Positions 25,530 through 33,245 of a DNA stretch of 34,169 nucleotides are shown here, in pieces. How positions within the stretch are numbered: position 1 is the stretch's first letter; each line of letters starts with the position of its first letter. The notes below the pieces were generated by a model. It had not been told where the DNA came from and searched no databases. It saw only the letters and a list, made by a program, of their open reading frames with translations. Source of the DNA: Promethearchaeota archaeon. Lineage in GTDB: Archaea > Asgardarchaeota > Lokiarchaeia > Sigynarchaeales > SOKP01. The stretch is from positions 1 through 34,169 of the forward strand of contig WJIN01000056.1 of NCBI GenBank assembly GCA_014730295.1, in the 5' to 3' direction. The translations under genes were made by a program, and so were the position numbers.

Positions 25530-26231
25530 TTATCGTTTACCCAAAAGAACCTCTCGTAAATACGTAAAATCCTCAAAGAAATTTTCAAATTCCGTCTTTG
25601 GATTTATTTCATCATATTCTATAAGAGCTTCATTATATTTTTGTTCATCAATTTCTGGTGATCGCAATTGAGCTGCTAAATTGCTCAGATAGACTTTCTT
25701 GACTTCATGATTCCCGGGCACATCCAGCCACTTTATAAAATCACCGTTAAGAAATATCTCCAAGTGGGGGAGCATATCATAGGGGTTAAACTCTATTGCT
25801 TCCCCTTTCTCATTAAACATCACGCACGTAATCTCCAAACCTTCATCGACTTGGCTCTGCATAATGAGCGCGTAGCCGATCAGCTGAGCCATCCCGTTGA
25901 TAAAATGCTTGTTCGGATTCCCGTCAAATTCATAATTTGGCTTATAATCGGCGATCACGATCTTGTTGCCATCCTTCTGCTTCAGAACCAGATCGGGGCG
26001 CCCTGTCCAGTATCGTTTGGTGTGTTTGATGTGCATCACCAGAGGATTTTCACCGGAAAGACATTCCTCAAGAGAATTCACGATTAAGTCTAAGTTATCA
26101 TGGTCCTTGAACACATCATCTCCTTCAACTTTTTTAATCGATTCCACTTTCTCCATTAATTTTCTCCCTAAATCTGACATCCCTGTAAAAGTACCCTTAA
26201 ATTCATCAAAATCGATTCTTTCATCCGCCAA
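25530..26231 (-). CDS. PD-(D/E)XK nuclease-fold protein (RecB/Cas4-like)
   Basis: The 233-residue protein has the core motifs of RecB/Cas4-like nucleases: GRPD with D80, IADYK with D95 and K97, and QLIGY (Q116 to Y120), the QxxxY of the family. The N-terminal 60 residues are helical; the last 70 are charged helices. Unlike Cas4 it has no cysteine cluster. There are no cas genes or repeats nearby, so a CRISPR role is unlikely. It lies just upstream of an LRR gene on the same strand, and a decayed second copy of its core follows that LRR gene. The pair nuclease-LRR may form a unit, possibly in defence or DNA processing, but this is inference. Confidence 0.75.
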   Translation of the reverse strand: MADERIDFDEFKGTFTGMSDLGRKLMEKVESIKKVEGDDVFKDHDNLDLIVNSLEECLSGENPLVMHIKHTKRYWTGRPDLVLKQKDGNKIVIADYKPNYEFDGNPNKHFINGMAQLIGYALIMQSQVDEGLEITCVMFNEKGEAIEFNPYDMLPHLEIFLNGDFIKWLDVPGNHEVKKVYLSNLAAQLRSPEIDEQKYNEALIEYDEINPKTEFENFFEDFTYLREVLLGKR

Positions 26232-26324
26232 TAAGGATTGGATCCATAAGGTCTTTATTAACTTCCTTTCTTTTCCCTTAAACTGAAACCGTCTATATTT
26301 TCGCAGTAATATTTAGGATATCTC

Positions 26325-26549
26325 CTATTCGTTTGGGTTGTTTTCCTTTCTGGCAGCATTTTCGAGTAGAACTAAATCATCATACCACAGGTAGAGATTC
26401 GAATTTAATCCAGCATAATATCAATCTCTGCAGAGAAACCATCTACACCCCAGCAAACCAAAAGTATCGTGATGGACGAGTATTTGTTTTGTCCTTACTG
26501 TGAATCTCTCGTAATAGTCGGGACTGAATTCTAAAAACTTGTTGAAGGA
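26325..26549 (-). pseudogene. Broken gene with an in-frame TGA
   Basis: This fills most of a 410-base gap that has no intact gene. On the minus strand one frame reads 42 codons (FSPDYYERFTVRTKQILVHHD in part), a TGA at 26421-26423, then 31 codons ending in LVLLENAARKENNPNE and a TAG. Around the TGA an adjacent frame reads VDGFSAEIDIML, also protein-like, so frameshifts as well as the stop may be present. The start is missing. I do not recognise the family. The plus strand carries a 20-codon zinc-ribbon-like frame in the same place (26472-26534), which I judge less likely. Confidence 0.4.
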
Positions 26550-26643
26550 TTATAAAAACATTTATACTCGAGTGCATAAAATTCGGAAAAATAGGAAAAA
26601 GAAAAAAAGAAAGTGGCTTAAGTGTCTAAAAGGATAAATCCAA

Positions 26644-27933
26644 TTAAACAGACATTTTAAACAAGGTTCGTAATGCCATGCTCATGATATATTGCTGGAT
26701 TTGTCGACTTCCACCAACAATCTCTTGGATCCGTGAAATATTCAAGTAATCATGGGTTAAGGTGTTATCACTCAATCCAGCACCACCCATTAAGTTAGCA
26801 CATTCATAGCATACATCCTTGGAAAGCATTGTCGCATGGTATTTAAATTGAGACGCGGATGCGACCATCGCTTGACTAATATTCTTTGGAATCTTATCTT
26901 CTCCGCCGAACTTCTCGACCTTCTCGTCAAAAGCTTCAGCGAATTTCAATAATCCAAGCGTTACATTTGTCACACGCGCCCAGCAATCAGTTAATAAGAA
27001 GCCAACTCCTTGGAACTTAAGTATCTCTTGATTAAACTGCTCTCTTAGGTTAGCATAGATCGCAGCAAATTCTAAAGCACCCCAACATTGAGCTATAGCA
27101 CCATAGGCAATCCCAATCCGTTCTGGAACTAGTCCCTCAAAAAGATGTTCACGTCCTTTCCCTACGCCACCAAGAACATACTCTTTTGGTACGCGGAGGT
27201 TATCTAAATGTTCTCGTCCGAGATATAATTTCGGAACCCATGGAATGTTAACACGCTCACAATTCCATCCATCCCATGAAGTGTTGACAAGGAACTGGGC
27301 CATTTTATTGCCGTTATTCTTCTCAGCTGTGGCATAGATTACAGACCAGAGACTCTTCGGTGCATTGGTATTGTAGATCTTTTCCCCGTTCAATATGAAG
27401 CTTCCATCGCCTTGTTCTTCACATGTGGTTAATTGATGTACCGCATCTGACCCTCTTTCAGGTTCGGTAATTAATATACATCCCGGAGCTTTCCCTGTTA
27501 CGAGATCTTCTAATGCTTCTAATCGTTCTGGAATGTTTTCATGATGCATGTAAATTGGGTTAATTGCCAATACTGTAGCTCCGCTTCCCATTGCGAATTG
27601 TGGATCAAAATTATCGATTGCGAGATATCTTAACATGTCGGCAACTGCGCCGTGTTGTTCGTAATTTTGGTCGATTTCGGTGAACGCATGAGCACGAGTA
27701 ATGTAGCCCTTCTCTCCAAAATCAGGTATCCAATCATAGACATCTTCTTCTGGGCCGTGGCTGACTTTCTTTTCATATCGTTCACAGAAGCGTTCAACTT
27801 CCCTGAGCCAGCTAAATTGCTCGGGAGTCAAGATACTCATCAGATTGTTATTCAAGAACTTGTATCGGTTCTTGAGGCTCATCGCTTCTAAAATATCGTC
27901 ATTGATCGCTTGTGTTTGAAATTTTTTAGCCAT
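26644..27933 (-). CDS. Acyl-CoA dehydrogenase family protein, second full copy
   Basis: This 429-residue paralog of the gene at 22773-24068 shares nearly all its motifs, including TEPERGSDAVHQLTTC and LVPERIGIA, and the same C-terminal GGSRQIQQYIMS in which the usual catalytic Glu is Gly. It shares a 40-base exact match with the truncated copy (27008-27047 with 22237-22276). The N-terminus AKKFQTQAINDDILE is conserved with the other copy, so I start at the ATG at 27933; one four codons earlier (27945) is possible. Specific differences, such as a shorter loop after KKVSHGPEED, suggest a related but distinct substrate. No electron-transfer partner is adjacent. Confidence 0.88.
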   Translation of the reverse strand: MAKKFQTQAINDDILEAMSLKNRYKFLNNNLMSILTPEQFSWLREVERFCERYEKKVSHGPEEDVYDWIPDFGEKGYITRAHAFTEIDQNYEQHGAVADMLRYLAIDNFDPQFAMGSGATVLAINPIYMHHENIPERLEALEDLVTGKAPGCILITEPERGSDAVHQLTTCEEQGDGSFILNGEKIYNTNAPKSLWSVIYATAEKNNGNKMAQFLVNTSWDGWNCERVNIPWVPKLYLGREHLDNLRVPKEYVLGGVGKGREHLFEGLVPERIGIAYGAIAQCWGALEFAAIYANLREQFNQEILKFQGVGFLLTDCWARVTNVTLGLLKFAEAFDEKVEKFGGEDKIPKNISQAMVASASQFKYHATMLSKDVCYECANLMGGAGLSDNTLTHDYLNISRIQEIVGGSRQIQQYIMSMALRTLFKMSV

Positions 27934-28100
27934 ATTTTTTCTCATCTAATATTTTTAATTATGTATTATAATAGGAAATTAAGAAACATTTTTTAATTTT
28001 GTTTAAATCGAAATGAGAGTATTGAAAAATGGAATATAGATTATTGAAATTGGATTGTAAGATTAATAGTTTGGTCAACCCAATTAATGTGATCAAATAC

Positions 28101-28853
28101 TTATGTGATTAGATTTCTAAGCCGATTACTGAATTTCTTAGTGGTAATTAAGCTGGTTTCAAAGGGACAATTTTCCTTAAACAGCACTACGGATATGAAA
28201 TGCTCATTGATCCCTTTTAGGGATAAAATTCCAAAATCTTCTAATGAAATTAACTCATTTATCTTATAATTGCCAGTTATAAACCTACCTTCAAGCAATC
28301 GTATAATCTCTGATAATACGTGAGGGTCTAAATATGAGACGATTACTCGCCCGGTCTGAGTTAATAATGCTGATGAGACCACATACACAGAAAAGGTTTG
28401 TAATTCATTAAATACTTTAATGATATCCTTTTTCACATCATCGGATACTAAGGGTTTATTATTTTCGAATATATTTTCGATGTTTTGCTCAAAATCGTTA
28501 AATTTAGAGATCTCTCCATCAAATTTGTGGGTGAGATCATCTTCATCAAATTTTTGGAGAAATTGAGCCTTAACATCTCGTAATTGATTTCTCAATTCTA
28601 CGAGATTATCCGTCCGGTCAGCGAACAGAGCAAATAACAATTCATCCCGTCCAATCCGTTCAATTTCAAAAATAAACCGAAAGGGACCGACTTCAATTTC
28701 ACTGAGTTTTTCTGTTTTTAGTGTTTGCTTTACGAAAGAAAATATGGCACTTAAAAAGCTGCTGGTCAATTTTACATCGAAAATGTCTTCATAGGTTTTA
28801 TAAAAGATAAGCTCTCCCGTATTTCCTTTCTGGATAAAGACGTTTTTTATCAT
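28101..28853 (-). CDS. Longin-like protein with a second small domain
   Basis: The first 120 residues have the layout of longin or roadblock-like modules: a beta strand (NVFIQKGNTGELIFYKTYED), a helix with SSFLSAIFSFVKQTL, then strands FRFIFEIERIGRDELLFALFADR and a long helix. Such proteins are common in Asgard genomes, where longin and roadblock modules bind small GTPases. The second half (about 145-250) has another alpha/beta pattern beginning VYVVSSALLTQTGRVI, possibly a roadblock-type domain. No membrane segment is present. Two small GTPases are encoded a few kilobases away on the same strand. The domain call is by pattern only and is moderate. Confidence 0.55.
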   Translation of the reverse strand: MIKNVFIQKGNTGELIFYKTYEDIFDVKLTSSFLSAIFSFVKQTLKTEKLSEIEVGPFRFIFEIERIGRDELLFALFADRTDNLVELRNQLRDVKAQFLQKFDEDDLTHKFDGEISKFNDFEQNIENIFENNKPLVSDDVKKDIIKVFNELQTFSVYVVSSALLTQTGRVIVSYLDPHVLSEIIRLLEGRFITGNYKINELISLEDFGILSLKGINEHFISVVLFKENCPFETSLITTKKFSNRLRNLIT

Positions 28854-29087
28854 TGCGACCGATACAAGATGTTTGATGTTGCGTTAAAGAGACAACCCTA
28901 TATAAACAAAAAATAAATCTATCTATAAAAAGATTTACTCTCATTAAATTCTACGGGCTTTCTCTATTCTTCTCTTTTAGAAATCGAACGAAAATTAAGT
29001 CTTATATAAAACCTAATAAACAAAAATGGAAATATAAAAACGGATATATCAAGAGAAAAAGAGATATAGACGGGGACTTGATCTTAT

Positions 29088-29870
29088 TTAAAAACCGTCA
29101 AACTTCGCCCATTCATCTTCCTCTTCTTCAAATTCCTCATATTCCTCATCTTCTTCGAGTTCCTCGTATTCTTCACCCTCTTCATACCGAATCTCCTCCT
29201 CGTATTCATATTCCTCCTCATCAAAGCTTAATGCTTTTTCCAGCTCTGAGATAGACTCTTCTTGAGGTGCGGCGACTCTGACCTGTGGTACGGGTTCGGC
29301 TTCTTCCTCTTCTTCTTTCTTTTTCTCTACAAGTTTCAAGTAGTCTCCATGGATTTTGATGGTAATTGGGGTCTCTTCTTGTAAGAGGCGAACAACTACT
29401 TCTTCATTGCTTGAAGTATCATGGGGCATCCTCATTACCTTTGCCCTTGCGCCTTCAAACACACCGCTAATAATTTCGACTGTATCGCCGACTTCCAGAA
29501 ATTCGGTCACGGAGCGTGGTAAGAGTACATGCTTTATCTCTTCTAATACGATATTTTGGACAATTCTGCCCTTAATATGAGGGATCCCTTGTACTGCGAT
29601 CTGTACGTCTCGCTTTTGGGGGGCTTCAAAGAAGATATACCCCGGAAGTAAAGGAGAGACCAACATAGCTTTTATATCGGGAATGACATCCAAAATTCTA
29701 AAGCGATAGAAGATCTGTTTTAGTATGTTACTTTCCTGATTGATGGTGGTGCGTACGGCAAATAAAGTGGTCAGATCTTCTTGCCCCTCTATTTGAGCAC
29801 TACTTACTGCCTCATCGGCATCAATCTCTTCTACTTCTGGATCGGTAAATTTCTCTTCCTGCTCGGTCAT
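29088..29870 (-). CDS. spt5: Transcription elongation factor Spt5 with a long acidic tail
   Basis: Spt5 binds the RNA polymerase clamp and keeps it processive. Residues 33-118 are the NGN domain (LFAVRTTINQESNILKQIF, then LVSPLLPGYIFFEAP). Residues 125-182 are the KOW domain (EVGDTVEIISGVFEGARAKV). Archaeal Spt5 is normally about 145-150 residues; this one has 260. The extra parts are a 30-residue acidic N-terminus and a C-terminal tail of about 77 residues dominated by Glu and Tyr. Eukaryotic Spt5 also has an acidic N-terminus, but the Tyr-Glu tail is unusual. The usual neighbours secE and rpl11 are absent. Expression is probably from its own promoter in the 198-base gap. Confidence 0.9.
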   Translation of the reverse strand: MTEQEEKFTDPEVEEIDADEAVSSAQIEGQEDLTTLFAVRTTINQESNILKQIFYRFRILDVIPDIKAMLVSPLLPGYIFFEAPQKRDVQIAVQGIPHIKGRIVQNIVLEEIKHVLLPRSVTEFLEVGDTVEIISGVFEGARAKVMRMPHDTSSNEEVVVRLLQEETPITIKIHGDYLKLVEKKKEEEEEAEPVPQVRVAAPQEESISELEKALSFDEEEYEYEEEIRYEEGEEYEELEEDEEYEEFEEEEDEWAKFDGF

Positions 29871-30068
29871 CTTTTCTCTCTACCTAATTTGAATTGTTCT
29901 TAATTTGATGGTTCAATATTTTAATTAAGAAAATAAGTATATAAAACTAAGTGTTTGGATGGTTAAAAATTTTTTGATGTCTATAAGTGAAATTTGAATC
30001 AGTCGGAATACCTAAACTGCAGGGGAGAGGTGTAAAAATTGGATGTTTTAAACAGCTGTGGAACTCTT

Positions 30069-30413
30069 TTATACAGGAATATTGTTAATATCAAGGATTT
30101 CAGGTATTTTGCCATGTCTTTGTAACCAAGACACTTCATTTTTTCTATAACGCCAAGTAATTTCACATTTTCCGAGCTGGTCTTTCGTTTCGGTTTCCCA
30201 ATCCCATGGATTTACGACCACTAAATCTCCTTTACGTATCCATACCCGCTTTTTGATTTTTCCTCGAATACGTCCAATTCTATGCTTTCCATCCTCACAA
30301 AATACGCGCATTCGATCATTTCCATAGATATCAATCACACGCGCAAACATCTCGCCAGCACGTCGATTTGGAGCCTTTACCCGTCCAACACCTTCATCAG
30401 AATCTCTACTCAT
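30069..30413 (-). CDS. eif1a: Translation initiation factor aIF1A
   Basis: aIF1A (eIF1A) binds the A site of the small ribosomal subunit and helps start-site selection. The 114 residues carry the OB fold, with RVIDIYGNDRMRVFCEDGK and HRIGRIRGKIKKRVWIRKGD, followed by LVVVNPWDW. The N-terminal tail, about 20 residues with several basic residues, is shorter than in eukaryotes, as expected in archaea. The C-terminal tail from about 87 is also short and lacks the long acidic extension of eIF1A. It is separated by 198 bases from the spt5 gene downstream and by 56 from the cupin gene upstream. The identification is secure. Confidence 0.92.
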   Translation of the reverse strand: MSRDSDEGVGRVKAPNRRAGEMFARVIDIYGNDRMRVFCEDGKHRIGRIRGKIKKRVWIRKGDLVVVNPWDWETETKDQLGKCEITWRYRKNEVSWLQRHGKIPEILDINNIPV

Positions 30414-30469
30414 GCTTTTTTCCTTTGATTAGTTAATTGTAATTTTATTATATTTTATAATGAATTTAG

Positions 30470-30820
30470 TTAGATTTTATCGTCAGGTTTATAATCTCCT
30501 TTAATAAAAACTACCTTTATTGGTTCTGGTGAATCATTTCGAATATTATGCATTTCCTTTGGTTCAATAAGAAATACACTGCCTTCGGGGGCGCTATATT
30601 CTTTGTCATCCACTAACATGATTCCGTTTCCTTCCATAAAATAGAATGTTTCATCGATAATATTATGACCGTGGGCTTTATCCGCCATTTTATCACCAGG
30701 CATAATTTTAATTACCCCCCAATCGATGCTGGGTCCGCGCATAAGGTATTTCACACCAGAATCACCATCGCGATATTCAAAATCTTGTTCACGTACTCTT
30801 TTCATAAATATATCACTCAA
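30470..30820 (-). CDS. Cupin-domain protein
   Basis: The 116-residue protein is a single cupin. Motif one is HGHNIIDETFYFMEGNG, with two His and a Glu to bind a metal, and motif two is PKEMHNIRND with a third His. Single-domain cupins of this size include isomerases, dioxygenases and sugar-binding regulators; nothing in the sequence separates them. The frame has an alternative start five codons in (30805). It precedes aIF1A on the same strand with 56 bases between, so they may share a message, although their functions look unrelated. It differs from the second cupin in the window, which lacks the His-x-His metal motif. Confidence 0.78.
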   Translation of the reverse strand: MSDIFMKRVREQDFEYRDGDSGVKYLMRGPSIDWGVIKIMPGDKMADKAHGHNIIDETFYFMEGNGIMLVDDKEYSAPEGSVFLIEPKEMHNIRNDSPEPIKVVFIKGDYKPDDKI

Positions 30821-30938
30821 GCGTTTCCAATAAGGTTTAGGAAATAATATTCTACGTTCTTAATAATTTTTATTATAATAAGCTAAAAACTTTGGTATGA
30901 GAAATATAGAAAATTCATATATATTCCAACAACAGCAA

Positions 30939-31466
30939 TTAGAGTTTCCCTAATTCTTCAAGGATGTTAATCGTAAGAATTTCAAAGGATTTTCTTACAT
31001 TTTCTCCCGTCTTAGACGATATTTTCAAGTAGTCGATTAAATCATATTGTTCCATCAATTCTTCCACATACTCCTCATTAACCGATATCTCGTCTTTTAA
31101 ATCATTTTTTGTACCTAAAAATAGAATAGGGAGTTGATCGTTATCTGACCGACAAATTTCTATCCATTGTCCAATTCTATCAAGAGTCAACGGACGCGTC
31201 AAATCGAACATTAGCAGAGCACCTTTCGCACCAGACGTATAGGATTTCAATAGAAAGCGAAATCGCTCTTGTCCTCCAAAATCCCAGAGCTGGAGCATTA
31301 TGTTTTTTCCTTCAATATTGACTTCTTTGAGAAAAAATTCTACTCCAATCGTCATTTTGGTGTTTGCTTCGAATTTACCTTCGACATATCGGTGGAGGAG
31401 CGTTGTTTTCCCGACACCTCCTTCTCCTGCCGTCAACACCTTCAACACAATGGGCTTCCCAGACAT
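30939..31466 (-). CDS. Small GTPase of the Ras superfamily with Arf-like G3 motif
   Basis: The 175 residues contain all five GTPase boxes. G1 is GEGGVGKTT (residues 14-22), switch I has MTIGVEF with T39, G3 is WDFGGQERFR (61-70), G4 is GTKNDL (118-123), and G5 is ISSKTG (149-154). The G3 motif mixes the Arf form DxGGQ with the Ras/Rab form GQE. Q66 is the catalytic glutamine. There is no C-terminal cysteine for prenylation and no N-terminal glycine myristoylation signal, so membrane binding, if any, is by a partner. A close paralog lies 800 bases upstream, with a PIN-domain gene between. Such GTPases are abundant in Asgard archaea. Confidence 0.92.
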   Translation of the reverse strand: MSGKPIVLKVLTAGEGGVGKTTLLHRYVEGKFEANTKMTIGVEFFLKEVNIEGKNIMLQLWDFGGQERFRFLLKSYTSGAKGALLMFDLTRPLTLDRIGQWIEICRSDNDQLPILFLGTKNDLKDEISVNEEYVEELMEQYDLIDYLKISSKTGENVRKSFEILTINILEELGKL

Positions 31467-31638
31467 TTTCTTCGGTAGTATAATTTGATTTAGTGTTATT
31501 TTAAAAAATAGACCTTATTTCCTAATTATAAAATTCACATTAAAACATTATGAAATGAACGTTTTAGTATATATGATTAAACTAGCCTATGATTTAAATA
31601 ATTATTTTTTTTTATAATTTTTACTTTTTCTAATAGTT

Positions 31639-32100
31639 CTATACTCGTGTTATAGAAATAAATTGTTTTTGTTTTAAATAAATTGCAGAAATCTGTGATT
31701 GTTTAGCTTTTTTTCGTAATTCATAATCATTTGTTGCTAAAAATATATGATGGTATATATCTTTCAAACTTACCGCTTTTCTAAGAAGAAATTCATCTGT
31801 TGTCTCATCTTTGCCTTTCACTTCATTAATAAAAGAAAGGTGGTATTCTTGTTTCTTCATTTCTAAATATCGTTTTCCCGCCTCAAACTGAGCTTGGAAT
31901 TTGCTATTTTTTCCTTTTTCCTCAAAGCGTTTTTGTTTAGCTTTAAGTTCATTATATACTTGTTGGTAAATAATAAACTGTGTTGCCCCTTCCAATAAAT
32001 AAACTATATCCTCAATATAATCAATGCGAAATTGAATGGGAAGTAAAATAAAATTAGAATCCACCACGACAGCGTTATTAACCAACTCTCTCTTATCCAT
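31639..32100 (-). CDS. PIN-domain protein of the archaeal Fcf1-like group
   Basis: PIN domains are metal-dependent ribonucleases. The 153 residues show VVVDSNFILLPIQF with D14, a conserved acidic residue at E51 in VYNEL, D102 in TDEFLLRKA, and D125 in FLATNDYELRKKAK, giving the four-acid pattern. The start motif DSNFILLP is typical of the archaeal Fcf1/Utp24-like family rather than VapC toxins, and no antitoxin gene is adjacent. A role in rRNA processing is likely from the family but not shown here. It sits between two small GTPase genes on the same strand, each about 140-170 bases away. Confidence 0.75.
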   Translation of the reverse strand: MDKRELVNNAVVVDSNFILLPIQFRIDYIEDIVYLLEGATQFIIYQQVYNELKAKQKRFEEKGKNSKFQAQFEAGKRYLEMKKQEYHLSFINEVKGKDETTDEFLLRKAVSLKDIYHHIFLATNDYELRKKAKQSQISAIYLKQKQFISITRV

Positions 32101-32243
32101 AATACCTTTTCACATAGATATTTTTCAAATAAATTAATAATGATTTATTAACAACTATAGAAATATCCTATTAAAACATATTGAGAACTAATGTGATTAT
32201 TACTTAGACAAGATTTATAAAGATAAGAAGAGAATTGTAAATC

Positions 32244-32765
32244 TTATGGTTGTTGGCGCTCTAATATCCTTTTGGTTAATAATTCGAACGCGTCTTGGAC
32301 ATTATGCCCTGTTTTACTGGAAATTTTGATATAATCAAAAAGATTTAATTCCTCTAAAAAGCTTTTGGCATAATCATCTTGGACCATAATTTCATCCTCC
32401 AAATCTAATTTTGTACCAACAAATAGAATTGGGAGGTTAGGGTCCCCTTTTCTGACAATATTTACCCATTGTTCTAGATTTTCGAGAGTTTGAATACGAG
32501 TTAAATCAAACATCAAAAGGGCTCCTTTAGCTCCTAACACATAGCTTTCTAATAAAAAGCGAAACCGTTCTTGCCCACCAAAATCCCAGAGCTGAAGAGT
32601 ACACTGTTGCCCGTCAACTTCCACTTCTTTTAAGAAAAACTCAACACCAATGGTCATTTTCGTCGATTGAGAGAACTTCCCCTCCACATAACGGTGAAGC
32701 AGCGTAGTCTTTCCAACTCCGCCTTCTCCTGCGGTCAGAAGCTTTAGAATAAACTTTTTGCCCAT
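32244..32765 (-). CDS. Small GTPase of the Ras superfamily, paralog of the one at 30939-31466
   Basis: The 173 residues have the same boxes as its neighbour: GEGGVGKTTLLHRYVEGKF, MTIGVEFFLKEV, WDFGGQERFRFLL, GTKLDL, ISSKTG. Much of the G1-to-G3 region is identical in protein sequence. The insert and the C-terminal third differ, with DPNLPILFVGTK and a short C-terminus ending in ERQQP. No lipidation site is visible. The frame could open at a GTG at 32774, but the ATG at 32765 matches the paralog's length better. The two genes are products of a local duplication around a PIN-domain gene. Effector regions differ, so their partners probably do too. Confidence 0.9.
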   Translation of the reverse strand: MGKKFILKLLTAGEGGVGKTTLLHRYVEGKFSQSTKMTIGVEFFLKEVEVDGQQCTLQLWDFGGQERFRFLLESYVLGAKGALLMFDLTRIQTLENLEQWVNIVRKGDPNLPILFVGTKLDLEDEIMVQDDYAKSFLEELNLFDYIKISSKTGHNVQDAFELLTKRILERQQP

Positions 32766-32774
32766 TTTCTTCAC

Positions 32775-33245
32775 GTATTTATAGTTATTTAAAGATTACA
32801 TATAAAAATGATATCTACTTAATTTGTGTTCTTCCTTTAATCATTTCATTCAAAGGGTATGTTTAAATAATTAAAATATTGTTTTATTAATTTAGCGATT
32901 TGGTGATTTTTATGTTCTAATCAAGAGAATATCAATTTATTTTATAAGTAATTGGTTTGTTATTAGTGTTTAATAATTATTCAAATCTGAGTATAATACT
33001 TTAATCAAAATTTAAGTTAATATAATTTTCCTTTCGTTTGCATTCTTTCATCGGAAAAAATGAATATTGGCTAATTACACCTAATTTTAATACTCTCATC
33101 GTTGGGGGATTATTTAAACATTCTCGGTACGCTTTCACCGATGATTGGAGTCCTTATAAACCAAACTATAAAAAATTTCAATACCTATTCTATTTATACA
33201 TAACTAAAGATATAAGCAAAAAATAAGTAGAGGTTTAATCTGGAT
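32775..33245. other. 470-base intergenic stretch, no clear gene
   Basis: This AT-rich stretch lies between the divergent GTPase and cupin genes. A frame of 62 codons opens with TTG at 33038, but it has no recognisable motif and no ribosome binding site, so I do not call it a gene. I see no tRNA, repeat array or stable hairpin. Promoters for both flanking genes must lie here; AT-rich TATA-like elements are too common to single one out. Confidence 0.45.

Noticed and set aside
25707..26087. 126-codon plus-strand frame antisense to the PD-(D/E)XK gene
   Set aside because: The minus strand carries clear nuclease motifs in the same place; the antisense frame has none.
25530..26231. Reading the PD-(D/E)XK gene as a CRISPR Cas4
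   Set aside because: It lacks the four cysteines of Cas4, and no array or other cas gene is present.
26389..26412. GATTCGAATTT, resembling a tRNA T-loop
   Set aside because: No acceptor, D or anticodon stems can be drawn around it.
26472..26534. Plus-strand 20-codon frame with CPYC, like half of a zinc ribbon
   Set aside because: It is too short and overlaps a longer, more protein-like minus-strand frame.
31639..32100. Reading the PIN gene as a VapC toxin
   Set aside because: No adjacent VapB-like antitoxin, and the opening motif and length fit the archaeal Fcf1-like group better.
33038..33226. 62-codon plus-strand frame starting with TTG
   Set aside because: No ribosome binding site, no motif, and composition typical of AT-rich noncoding sequence.
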